55,773 nucleotides of DNA. It comes from a virus. Of the stretch, positions 46,123 to 53,090 are shown piece by piece. The number at the start of each line of letters is the position of its first letter. Position 1 is the first letter of the stretch. Under the pieces are notes generated by a model, which saw only the letters and a program-made list of their open reading frames with translations, was not told the DNA's origin and did no database searches. Location of the stretch: positions 1 to 55,773 of IMG/VR virus record IMGVR_UViG_3300020152_000027; one strand, given 5' to 3'. Position numbers and translations under genes: made by a program.

Positions 46123-46494
46123 TTAGGTCTCACGCCCCGAACCTCTTCCCCGCCCACAACATTCCGCATGTGCTAGGTTGCCGCTTGTTTCCAGCGCGGT
46201 CTGACAGATCGTGCTTATCGCTCGCACCATGCGTGCCATCTCGCGCCGATACTCTGGATCATCCCACTCGTAGCAGCCGCGACTTTCAGCAACCCACGCA
46301 TAGCCACCAGCGGTGCGCCAGACCTCTTCTAAGGCGGCAGCGAGTCCCGAACGGTCTGTATGTAGAATGTCTTTAAGCCGCTCGACTTCGCTGTTAGCTG
46401 CGACCTCCTTCACGGCATCGGCATAGGTACAGCCGGGCGCGCACAGTGTTAAGGGCTTCGCGTCACACCCCGGACAACCTGCATAGTTGCTCAT
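46123..46494 (-). CDS. Small zinc-binding protein
   Basis: 123 aa. CPGCDAKPLTLCAPGC near the N-terminus is a compact Cys site; a helical body and a second Cys pair near the end (HAECCGRGRG) follow. Function unknown. Between it and the next gene upstream, 46495-46570 holds only a 16-codon frame that I do not support. Confidence 0.5.
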   Translation of the reverse strand: MSNYAGCPGCDAKPLTLCAPGCTYADAVKEVAANSEVERLKDILHTDRSGLAAALEEVWRTAGGYAWVAESRGCYEWDDPEYRREMARMVRAISTICQTALETSGNLAHAECCGRGRGSGRET

Positions 46495-46570
46495 CTGAAC
46501 CTCACTTTCTAGTCAACATTCCATTCCCACATGAAGCGCGATCCATCGGCAAACCGCATCCCTCTTGGGC

Positions 46571-46843
46571 TTACTTTGTTATCCCTTTGTCGCTGGTAGG
46601 CTGCTCTGCTATCTCTTCCTGCGCCTTTGCTATCAGATCGTTCCAATCACTTTCAGACTCGCACTCGAAAAACCTGAATAGCGCGTCCTTAAGTTCGGAG
46701 GCGGATTCGCGGTTAGATACATCTATCCAGCACCTTTCCAGCATGTCCCAAACAGGAATCGCGCCAAAGTGTTTGCGATACAATGCGCGCAGCTTTCTAT
46801 TGGTCAGGCTTGGGACATATCCGCAGTTAGGACACGCTTTCAT
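46571..46843 (-). CDS. Zinc-finger hypothetical protein
   Basis: 90 aa. MKACPNCGY forms half a zinc ribbon; the rest is helical (RKLRALYRKHFGAIPVWDML) and acidic at the end. Its ATG overlaps the stop of the gene before (ATGA at 46840-46843), so the two are coupled. Confidence 0.5.
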   Translation of the reverse strand: MKACPNCGYVPSLTNRKLRALYRKHFGAIPVWDMLERCWIDVSNRESASELKDALFRFFECESESDWNDLIAKAQEEIAEQPTSDKGITK

Positions 46844-47106
46844 CGCCGCCCTCTCTCCCGCGCACGACCTTGCTTGCCTTCATACAGCCATTTGGGATCG
46901 GGGCGTGGCTTATGGTCTGCCCGACCTCGCAACTTGACCTCTTGCCAAGCCGTGACGAGTCGCCCGTCCGGTAAACGCACTTCGATTTCAACGTCTGCCG
47001 TGATCGTCCAGTTGCCGTTAGCCGCGCGCTTCACTCCGACGACGCAAGCCTTTTTCTTGAGCGAGAGCGTTTCATTCAGCCCATAAGATTCTTTAGGTAC
47101 GGCCAT
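46840..47106 (-). CDS. Small beta-type hypothetical protein
   Basis: 88 aa. WTITADVEIEVRLPDGRLVT suggests a small beta sheet; both ends are basic, the last residues Arg-rich. Nucleic-acid binding is possible. ATGA overlap with the next gene. Confidence 0.5.
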   Translation of the reverse strand: MAVPKESYGLNETLSLKKKACVVGVKRAANGNWTITADVEIEVRLPDGRLVTAWQEVKLRGRADHKPRPDPKWLYEGKQGRARERGRR

Positions 47107-47115
47107 CGTTACACC

Positions 47116-47346
47116 TTAACTAACTTGCAATTCTGCCAGCCTTTCCTTTGCAGACTTGAGCGTGTATTCAGCATCTTCAATCTCTTCTTTCAGCCGCTCG
47201 ATTTCCTCGTCTCGCTCAATCTCCGCGCGCTCAATGTTGCCGCACCGTTCGCAGATGATGATGTTCGGAAACCACTTGTTACTCGTCAGCCCGTCGTTTA
47301 AGTCGAACCACTTTCCGCACTTTTCGCAGGGTGTTGGCATTTCCAT
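47116..47346 (-). CDS. Zinc-ribbon coiled-coil protein, first gene of the leftward operon
   Basis: 76 aa from the ATG at 47346, AAAGGAG nine bases upstream (longer frames use TTG). CEKC (7-10) and CERC (about 32-35) build a zinc ribbon in the first 35 residues; the last 40 are a highly charged coiled coil (ERDEEIERLKEEIEDAEYTL). First gene behind the strong promoter at 47376-47404, divergent from the ParA cassette. It could be a regulator or partition accessory, but nothing specific shows that. Confidence 0.6.
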   Translation of the reverse strand: MEMPTPCEKCGKWFDLNDGLTSNKWFPNIIICERCGNIERAEIERDEEIERLKEEIEDAEYTLKSAKERLAELQVS

Positions 47347-47375
47347 AAGAAACAATCTCCTTTCTACTCAAAACT

Positions 47376-47448
47376 ATTATACACGTCAAACCCTTTTAAC
47401 TCAAGGAAAAAGATTAGCCTTGTCAAACAGTTTAACGTGTGCTAAAAA
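47376..47448. promoter_or_regulatory. Divergent promoter pair with inverted operator
   Basis: Leftward: TTGAGT (47404-47399), 17 bp, TATAAT (47381-47376). Rightward: TTGTCA (47420-47425), 17 bp, TAAAAA (47443-47448). Each spacer or -10 edge is covered by one half of an inverted repeat: ACACGTCAAAC (47381-47391) and GTTTAACGTGT (47430-47440), one mismatch in eleven. The rightward start codon is seven bases after the -10, so that mRNA would be leaderless. Confidence 0.75.
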
Positions 47449-47455
47449 TCCGCGC

Positions 47456-47638
47456 ATGATACTGACCGTGCAAGAGGTAGCAAACCGTTTGGGCGTGACG
47501 CGAGAGCGCGTCTATAAGCTCATCACCGATAAGCGGCTGCCAGCTACAAAGTTCGGGCGCGACTGGCAGATACAAGAGAAGCATTTAAAACTCGTCCAAA
47601 ATCGTAGAGTCGGCAGACCCCGTAAAGAGGCCGCATAA
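47456..47638 (+). CDS. Excisionase/MerR-like HTH protein
   Basis: 60 aa. TVQEVANRLGVTRERVYKLI followed by DKRLPATKFGRDWQIQEKHL is the complete DNA-binding (HTH_17/Xis-like) domain, with a basic tail (RRVGRPRKEA). Proteins like this regulate or recombine mobile elements; here no recombinase is present, so control of the ParA cassette through the inverted operator just upstream is more likely. Probably leaderless. ParA starts two bases after it. Confidence 0.8.
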   Translation: MILTVQEVANRLGVTRERVYKLITDKRLPATKFGRDWQIQEKHLKLVQNRRVGRPRKEAA

Positions 47639-47639
47639 C

Positions 47640-48440
47640 ATGAAGACTATCGCCATCGCAAATCAGAAGGGCGGCGTAGGTAAAACGACTACCGCTGTTA
47701 ATCTTGCCGCTGCCCTACAGTCGCAAGGCCGGAGGGTGCTGGTGCTCGACCTAGACCCGCAGGCAACCGCCACCCGCTTCCTGCTCGACCGCTACGGGGC
47801 TGACGGGGAGACGATGTATGAAGTCCTCTTGAACAGTAAACCTCTCTCCGAAGTCATCCAGAAATCCCCCGCCGGTATCCCCATCGCGCCCAGCAACTTC
47901 AATCTGGCGTCGCTCGACCTCGACCTGAACAACGCCCTGAACCGCGAGCACCGCCTGACCGCCGCGCTGGAAGAGATTCCCGGCTACGACTACACGCTGA
48001 TTGACTGCCCGACGTTCTTAGGCTTCGCCAACATCAACGCCTTTGCCGCATCCCAAAGCGTGCTGATACCGATTGAATGCGCGCCGGAATCATGGGAAGC
48101 AGTTCCCTACTTGATGCAGACCTTACGCAAGATCATCACGCAGCTTAAACACCCGTTGAAGGTGTTCGCGCTGCCGACGTTCTTAGAGCGCACTAACATC
48201 GCCAGAGACATCCACGAAGAAATCAAAGAGCATTTTGAGGCGTACACCCTCAGTCCGATCAACAAGAACGTGAAACTGAAAGAGGCTTTCAACGCGAGAA
48301 AGCCGATCACTCAATACGACCCGGCGGCGTCGGGTGCTATGGACTACCTGAGAGCGGCTAAGGAGATCATTAGTGAACACGAAACCGAAAAGGAAATACG
48401 GCGAAGTAAAGAAGGGCGCGGAAACGACGCTCGGAACTAA
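47640..48440 (+). CDS. parA: ParA-type partition ATPase
   Basis: 266 aa. Deviant Walker A KGGVGKTT (10-17), Walker A-prime DLDPQ (about 37-41) and Walker B LIDCPTF are those of ParA/Soj-type ATPases, which place plasmid copies in dividing cells by moving on the nucleoid. There is no N-terminal HTH extension, so it resembles type Ib/chromosomal-style ParA; the separate HTH gene upstream may supply DNA binding. No ParB homologue is recognised; the winged-helix protein encoded next, overlapping by 68 bases, is the candidate partner. This gene is the main argument for plasmid maintenance. Confidence 0.9.
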   Translation: MKTIAIANQKGGVGKTTTAVNLAAALQSQGRRVLVLDLDPQATATRFLLDRYGADGETMYEVLLNSKPLSEVIQKSPAGIPIAPSNFNLASLDLDLNNALNREHRLTAALEEIPGYDYTLIDCPTFLGFANINAFAASQSVLIPIECAPESWEAVPYLMQTLRKIITQLKHPLKVFALPTFLERTNIARDIHEEIKEHFEAYTLSPINKNVKLKEAFNARKPITQYDPAASGAMDYLRAAKEIISEHETEKEIRRSKEGRGNDARN

Positions 48441-49446
48441 TCAGTCGGTATTCGATAAGTTCCTGCCCTCCACAGATACGACCGTACCTAGCACCCCTCC
48501 TAGCCCCCGTCCTAGTACCCCTGCTAGGCAGCCTAGCCCCCGCGACGTAGCTCCGAACCGCGACTTTCAGAAGGTGGCGAACTCAATCACGCGAGATGCC
48601 ATCCCTTCGGGGATGTTCAACGGCAAGGCCAAGCAGTTGTATGACTGCCTCTACAGCCTGACGAGAGGCGCGATAGTTCCCTCCATGACCGTCCGTATCA
48701 GCCGCGCCGCCTTGATGAAGAAATCAGGCATCGGCGCAAAGGTCACGCTCGAACAGAATCTAAGACGCCTCGCGCTCTCCGGCCTCGTCTCCATTAAAAC
48801 CATCGGAGGCGTACAGGGCGGCAACGAGTACACAGTGAGATTGCCGGAAGAAGCCATACCTAGTACCCCTCCTAGTACGGGTACTAGCCTACCTAGCCCT
48901 CCTAGCAGTGGCGAGAATGTAGGAGTCCTAGCCCCCCTAGAAAGTAGCCCTCCTAGCCACGGTTTAAGTGCTGATTATCAAACAACTTCTGACGATCCCA
49001 AGACTCTTATTAAAGACAGAGAAAGAATTGATGATGAGGCTGCGCCGCTTCGAACGAAAGCCTTCGAAAAGTTCGAAGTTTTCACAAACGCAATAGAATC
49101 ACTAGATGTAGTTGTCAAAGAGCTAACAGGCAAGGGAATCAGTAAATCAGACGCTTCGAAGTGGTCTGAATTGTTCGAACTTCTCGCCACGGAACTCAAG
49201 ATCGCCGCTGCTCGCACAACCGTTTCCAGCGTGCCCGCATTTCTCACGGAACACTTGCGTAGAAGGCTCTTTAAACGCTCGGCAGACGAGATGCGAGTAG
49301 AGAGCAGGGAAGCGGTAAATTCGCCCGCTGCACAGCCCGTAGACGCAAGCAAATGCCTCGACTGTGGAAATACCGGCTGGTGGTATCCTGAAGGGCCGGA
49401 GAAGGGTGTGGCCCGCTGCGCGCACGCAAGGTTAGGGGCCGAATAA
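48373..49446 (+). CDS. Winged-helix replication or partition protein with repeat linkers
   Basis: 357 aa from a GTG with AAGGAG upstream, inside the end of parA. Residues about 39-56 and 163-195 are Pro/Ser/Thr repeats (PSTPPSPRPSTPAR type) coded by CCTAG-rich DNA. Between them (about 62-160) is a winged-helix domain (NRDFQKVANSITRDAIPSGM, LMKKSGIGAKVTLEQNLRRL, GGNEYTVRLPEE). The C-terminus has a zinc-site-like CLDCGNTGWWYPEG...CAH. I recall similar proteins beside ParA in acidobacterial mobile elements, often with varied repeat linkers, but cannot verify this here. It is the likely initiator or centromere-binding protein of the plasmid state. Confidence 0.65.
   Translation: MNTKPKRKYGEVKKGAETTLGTNQSVFDKFLPSTDTTVPSTPPSPRPSTPARQPSPRDVAPNRDFQKVANSITRDAIPSGMFNGKAKQLYDCLYSLTRGAIVPSMTVRISRAALMKKSGIGAKVTLEQNLRRLALSGLVSIKTIGGVQGGNEYTVRLPEEAIPSTPPSTGTSLPSPPSSGENVGVLAPLESSPPSHGLSADYQTTSDDPKTLIKDRERIDDEAAPLRTKAFEKFEVFTNAIESLDVVVKELTGKGISKSDASKWSELFELLATELKIAAARTTVSSVPAFLTEHLRRRLFKRSADEMRVESREAVNSPAAQPVDASKCLDCGNTGWWYPEGPEKGVARCAHARLGAE
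48487..48536 (+). repeat. CCTAG iterons, cluster 1
   Basis: CCTAG at 48487, 48499, 48511 and 48532 and GCTAG at 48523; the first four lie exactly 12 bp apart. They encode the first PSTP-type linker. CTAG is normally one of the rarest four-base words in bacterial DNA. Confidence 0.7.
48859..48956 (+). repeat. CCTAG iterons, cluster 2
   Basis: CCTAG (once ACTAG) at 48859, 48871, 48883, 48892, 48901, 48927, 48936 and 48952, spaced mostly by 9 or 12 bp. They code for the second linker of the same protein. Density of CTAG here far exceeds that of the surrounding gene. Confidence 0.7.
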
Positions 49447-49451
49447 CGTGC

Positions 49452-49537
49452 GGTCCCGAAACCCCCTGTTTTAGCCGCTGGACCAAGTATAAATGTTGAA
49501 AGTGTGTGATTTAACATTGGTCCCAAGTATTAGGACC
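49452..49537 (+). repeat. Repeats after the winged-helix gene, possible origin or centromere
   Basis: GGTCC/GGACC occurs four times (49452, 49480, 49519, 49533). CCAAGTAT occurs at 49483 and 49523, and TTTTAGCC twice around the same stretch. The pair at 49519 and 49533 forms a small hairpin. The region 49447-49660 carries no gene that I can support and is AT-richer than its neighbours in part. Confidence 0.45.
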
Positions 49538-49658
49538 GCAAGGTGGCCATTTTAGCCCTCTAACGTGTCCCATTCTCTCTATTCACAACGTTTAATGCCG
49601 GGCCAGCGACTTCTCCCGCGCTTGAATCGCTGACAGGGAAGTGCACAACCTCAATCCA

Positions 49659-49772
49659 TGCTATACTTCTCTTTACAATCATCCCGTTAAGGCGGTTTAC
49701 GTCTGACGGCCACCGCAAGGTTGCGACCTGCGGATAACGGAAGCCCTTCGCTCAGGTGAGGGGCTTTCGGTT
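49659..49772 (+). ncRNA. Small RNA candidate D with own promoter and terminator
   Basis: TG-C-TATACT (-10 at 49662-49667). The RNA then has CCGTTA (49684) paired to TAACGG (49735) around an inner hairpin CCGCAAGGT-TGCG-ACCTGCGG (49713-49733) and a CGT/ACG arm, giving a three-way junction. AAGCCCTTCGC-TCAG-GTGAGGGGCTT (49741-49766) and TTTCGGTTT form the terminator. Downstream is a convergent gene, so this RNA stands alone. Confidence 0.6.
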
Positions 49773-50015
49773 TAAGTAGAGACGAAGGAAGGCCGCTGCA
49801 TGATCGTCGCTCGGAAGCATGTCAGCGGCAGCGATAACGCGGCACGCTTCGCCAATCTCTCGATGAAGCATAACGATCCGGTCGAAGAGATGCACCTTTG
49901 TTTTCTGCTGAGTTCTTCTGTCATAATCGTGTCGCAGGATTGACTCCTGTTCAGCGATTAATCTTTCCAGTATCGCCGTACACTCAGCCCGCAAACTCGC
50001 GCGCCCATCTCCCAT
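49752..50015 (-). CDS. Small helical hypothetical protein, last of the leftward operon
   Basis: 87 aa, AGGAGAAGATATG-type start. All-helical and charged (LRAECTAILERLIAEQESIL). Its stop lies in the stem of the terminator at 49741-49766, which belongs to the opposite strand. Not recognised. Confidence 0.5.
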   Translation of the reverse strand: MGDGRASLRAECTAILERLIAEQESILRHDYDRRTQQKTKVHLFDRIVMLHREIGEACRVIAAADMLPSDDHAAAFLRLYLNRKPLT

Positions 50016-50030
50016 ATCTTCTCCTGCCTT

Positions 50031-50246
50031 TTACCCGACGAACTGATCCGGCAGAGTCCGCATCACTGCTAAGATCGCCTCTTCCGGTAACTCATAATCA
50101 TCTGCCAGCACCGTTACGCTCTCCCCGGCCTGAAAGCGTTCCGCAATCGCATCAATGACACGATGCCGGGCATCCCCGGCGCAGCACAGGGCGCACTCTC
50201 CAAGCAGAGGGAAGTAGCGATCAAGTTCATTGTTCGATTCACTCAT
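50031..50246 (-). CDS. DUF433-like protein with Cys site
   Basis: 71 aa. RFQAGESVTVLADDYELPEE followed by AILAVMRTL fits the HTH of DUF433 (VapB-like antitoxin-family) proteins; upstream, CALCC adds a metal or redox site. AAAGGCAGGGGAAAAG precedes the ATG. Function of phage members unknown. Confidence 0.6.
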   Translation of the reverse strand: MSESNNELDRYFPLLGECALCCAGDARHRVIDAIAERFQAGESVTVLADDYELPEEAILAVMRTLPDQFVG

Positions 50247-50266
50247 CTTTTCCCCTGCCTTTCACC

Positions 50267-50479
50267 CTATCGTTGCCAGACTTTCTCCCCGAACTGCGCG
50301 TAGAACTCTTCCGGCGTCAACTCTTCGGCCTTCTCGCAGATCGGACAGAACCGACCGGGCTTATCCTTCACGCGCGCAGGGCGAAACGAATGAGGACAGG
50401 TGCGGCGGTCATACCAGAGACGGAGCGAGTCTAAGCGCGCTCGCCACGTGTTGAGCCATAGCTTGAATGTTCGTCTCAT
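50267..50479 (-). CDS. Small zinc-binding basic protein
   Basis: 70 aa from the ATG at 50479 (AGAGGAAAGAT upstream). Basic, Trp/Arg-rich start (RRTFKLWLNTWRARLDSLRL); CPHSFRP and CPIC form a probable zinc site. Not recognised. Confidence 0.5.
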   Translation of the reverse strand: MRRTFKLWLNTWRARLDSLRLWYDRRTCPHSFRPARVKDKPGRFCPICEKAEELTPEEFYAQFGEKVWQR

Positions 50480-50510
50480 ATCTTTCCTCTCACCAGATGC
50501 CGGGACGCGG

Positions 50511-50696
50511 CTAGGGCTTTTCAACCACCCGTTTGAGATATACCTTATTCTGCTCCCGCCAACCCTTACGCCACGCCCGCACTTGCTTGGAGTCGCTGTA
50601 AGGACATTTTCGGTAAGGTATGTTGTTCACACGCGCGTCCATACCTTGCATCTTAGCCAGCAGCACCTCCGTTCGCGTGATAGTGTTGTCGCCCAT
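50511..50696 (-). CDS. Rmf/CrpP-like small protein
   Basis: 61 aa from the ATG at 50696. CPYSDSKQVRAWRKGWREQN resembles the Rmf/CrpP family core (NPY...AW..GW), small proteins that bind ribosomes or are found on plasmids and phages. Assignment is by a short motif only. Confidence 0.5.
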   Translation of the reverse strand: MGDNTITRTEVLLAKMQGMDARVNNIPYRKCPYSDSKQVRAWRKGWREQNKVYLKRVVEKP

Positions 50697-50861
50697 CTTT
50701 TCTCTCCCTGCGTCCCGTTCCCCGGCGACGGCATACAATTCAGCGAAGGTTACACACCCTGTTTCACACCCGTTAATCCAAGTCTGACAGTGATTGGAGG
50801 CTGATATGTGCGCTTAGTTACAGTGTTTCCGATAATACCCCTTTGACGAACCTGCGATCTG

Positions 50862-51113
50862 CTACCTCAATAGGTCGAGCCGCATTAACTCGCGCCTTGC
50901 GACCTCTTGCGCTCGCATCACGGCGTACAGCTTGGCGTCCTCAATGTCGCCGTCGAATCGTTCCCGTAACAGCGTGACGTAATAGCCCGCGTTGGCGACC
51001 CGTACATTCCAACCGCCGCTTGCGGGCGTGAGTTGGATATTTATCAGGTCGGTTTTTAACAGGTGCTCCCCGTTCCCACCGTTGACCGACCATGCGATCT
51101 GTTTCTTGCCCAT
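50862..51113 (-). CDS. Small hypothetical protein
   Basis: 83 aa, GGAGGGTAGACG before the ATG, three bases after the DUF4326 stop. Beta-type first half, helical second half (DAKLYAVMRAQEVARRELMR). The gap 50739-50861 contains a further rightward-looking stretch without a supported gene. Not recognised. Confidence 0.5.
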   Translation of the reverse strand: MGKKQIAWSVNGGNGEHLLKTDLINIQLTPASGGWNVRVANAGYYVTLLRERFDGDIEDAKLYAVMRAQEVARRELMRLDLLR

Positions 51114-51116
51114 CGT

Positions 51117-51485
51117 CTACCCTCCCTCTCCTGTGTCGTGTACCGGCGGAAACTCGGCCAACAGCTTCAGGTAGATGTCTACATGGCATGGCTGGCTCAA
51201 AGGACACCAGCAGGCTAAGAACTCATAATCCCGCAGAGGTTCTAGCCAGTTCGGAGCGGTAGCCAGAATCTTGCGGCAGTAAGCCTCGAACGCCACCAAA
51301 CAGTTGTCCGCAGTCACCAGACCGTCATCGAGATACTGGCCGTAGTGCTTCAGGAAACTATCGCCTTCATCGAACCTATGCCCGACTACAAAGGGATTGC
51401 CGCGCACGCCCGGTCTGCCGACGTAGAGCGCACCTTCAGGCATCCGCCAACCTTTGACCCTTTGGCGTTGTATCCTTTTCGGCAT
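51117..51485 (-). CDS. DUF4326 protein
   Basis: 122 aa from the ATG at 51485. GRPGVRGNPFVVGHRFDEGD and the C-terminal FLACWCPLSQPCHVDIYLKL, with the CWC...CHVD motif, identify DUF4326, a small phage family of unknown function with probable metal binding. GGAGGAAAAGTAAG is upstream; the start lies one base after the stop of the gene before. Confidence 0.8.
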   Translation of the reverse strand: MPKRIQRQRVKGWRMPEGALYVGRPGVRGNPFVVGHRFDEGDSFLKHYGQYLDDGLVTADNCLVAFEAYCRKILATAPNWLEPLRDYEFLACWCPLSQPCHVDIYLKLLAEFPPVHDTGEGG

Positions 51486-51486
51486 C

Positions 51487-52146
51487 TTACTTTTCCTCCA
51501 CGGCCTCAACTGAAGCGGCGGCAAATAAATCTTTCATGCGTTGGAACGTCTTAGGGGCTGCAAGACCGTTTGACCAATCCCAGCCGACTTCACCGATAAA
51601 CAACTCTTTAAGTTCATCCCAGTGGTCAATGATCGCAGCCCACTTCGGGGAGAGAGCGCGGATGCGGGGAAACGCATCTCTGACTTCCGGCACTTCGTCA
51701 ACCAGCAACAGGCATCTATTAAAGTCAGAGGGGTCGGATGGTGCGCTTGCATACCTCCGGCTCACACCTAGAGCGGTAAAGGCCATCGTCTCTGACGAAA
51801 CGCCGGGCTGACCTTGAGCGAGCCAGTCGAGAATCTTGTCTCGCTTCTCGACCTCTGCGACTAACCAATCAACGTCTTGAGGGGCGGACTCGATGAACTT
51901 GAAGTGCGGCGTCTCGTTTAAAGGCGTGCCGCCGATGTCCGTCGGGGAAGATGACAGGATGACTAGAAAATAGTTCACGACGCGCGCGATTCTATCGCCT
52001 ACGCCCCCGTCTCGATTGTCGGGGTCGCTTAACGCCCAGTGTCGAGTGCGCCCTGATAGGTAGTCACGCCCCCACTTCCAGCGTTTCAGCCCCAGCCCCA
52101 GCCCCGCCCGCCGCTCTTTAATCTCTGCTAATAGTTTGTTGTCCAT
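51487..52146 (-). CDS. Hypothetical protein
   Basis: 219 aa from the ATG at 52146, AGAGGAAAGC upstream. Mixed alpha/beta; stretches such as RIARVVNYFLVILSSSPTD and DVDWLVAEVEKRDKILDWLA are helical, and the end has WDELKELFIGEVGWDWSNG. No recognised motif. It lies between the radical SAM and DUF4326 genes, tightly spaced on both sides. Confidence 0.55.
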   Translation of the reverse strand: MDNKLLAEIKERRAGLGLGLKRWKWGRDYLSGRTRHWALSDPDNRDGGVGDRIARVVNYFLVILSSSPTDIGGTPLNETPHFKFIESAPQDVDWLVAEVEKRDKILDWLAQGQPGVSSETMAFTALGVSRRYASAPSDPSDFNRCLLLVDEVPEVRDAFPRIRALSPKWAAIIDHWDELKELFIGEVGWDWSNGLAAPKTFQRMKDLFAAASVEAVEEK

Positions 52147-52160
52147 AGATATGCTTTCCT

Positions 52161-53021
52161 CTAACTGGAAGGGAACTCGTCCCATGTGCGACCCGAGCCT
52201 TTTACCTGTCGGCGGTATTTGACGTTGACATAATCTGTGGGTAGGTATTGCTGCAAATCTTCCTTGATGTAGTGATCGTTTCCGGTCTCTGCGAGCAGTT
52301 CGATAACCTGCTTGGTGAACGCCTTCCAGTCCGTGCGCTTCGTCAGCGTCGAGTAGTTGATACGCCCGATCTTGTACAGGTCAACGAAGGTGTGAGTCTG
52401 GCGGATGATTTCGAGCGTCACGTCAGGGTCAATCACAGGTTCAAGGCTGACCCATGTATACAGCCCGGCTTCGTGGAAACGTTTCAACGTCTCAATGCGG
52501 TCTGCCGGGGAAGCCGCGCCCGCCTCCATCCTCATTGATGTCGCTTCATCCAAGAGCGTCAGGCTTGAGGCGAAAGCATCGCGGTCAGGGCGAAACAGAT
52601 CGAGGTCGCGAAGCGCGCGGCTCCCGCCTTTGGTGAGCGTGCAGAAGGCCATCCCGTGCTGGATGAGTGTTTGAATCGTCTCGCGCGTCAAGGACGTGTC
52701 GAACGGGTGATACGGATCGGTGGTGAAACAGAGCAAGACCTGTTCGGTAATGCCGAGTGATTGGTATTTGCGTGCATCTTTTGGAAGTTGTTCGCGGTAG
52801 ATCGCCCGATCTTTCGCGCCTGCGTCGAACTCTGCGCGGCTCATCTTCAAGACGCTCGGAACATAGCAGTAAAAACACTTATGGCCGCACCCTCGGTACA
52901 TGTTGGTCGCAAGTCGCGCATACTCTCCGGCCTGACCAGCGGGCGCGTAGATAATCGAACAGTTTTTGACGGAGTACCCGTCAGCGTTGAGCGTTGGTTT
53001 CATTGCAATTTTATTTGGCAT
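52161..53021 (-). CDS. Radical SAM protein, spore photoproduct lyase-like
   Basis: 286 aa from the ATG at 53021 (AAGGA eight bases upstream). YRGCGHKCFYCYVP has Cys45, Cys49 and Cys52, the CX3CX2C signature for a 4Fe-4S cluster that splits S-adenosylmethionine into a radical. The context GCxHxCxYCYVP and the later FTTDPYHPFD and WVSLEPVID match the SplB-type (COG1533) branch. Known relatives repair thymine dimers or act on unknown substrates. A phage copy in an early operon could modify or repair DNA; the substrate is unknown. Confidence 0.85.
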   Translation of the reverse strand: MPNKIAMKPTLNADGYSVKNCSIIYAPAGQAGEYARLATNMYRGCGHKCFYCYVPSVLKMSRAEFDAGAKDRAIYREQLPKDARKYQSLGITEQVLLCFTTDPYHPFDTSLTRETIQTLIQHGMAFCTLTKGGSRALRDLDLFRPDRDAFASSLTLLDEATSMRMEAGAASPADRIETLKRFHEAGLYTWVSLEPVIDPDVTLEIIRQTHTFVDLYKIGRINYSTLTKRTDWKAFTKQVIELLAETGNDHYIKEDLQQYLPTDYVNVKYRRQVKGSGRTWDEFPSS

Positions 53022-53090
53022 GTGCGTTTTCCTTAAATTACTTTCCTCTGTCATAGGGAATTTAGGTTGATGAAATTGCACCCTCTTGAG

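Noticed and set aside
47640-48440. Reading the ParA-like ATPase as MinD or a septum-site protein
   Set aside because: No C-terminal amphipathic membrane-targeting helix is seen, and the overlap with an initiator-type gene fits partition.
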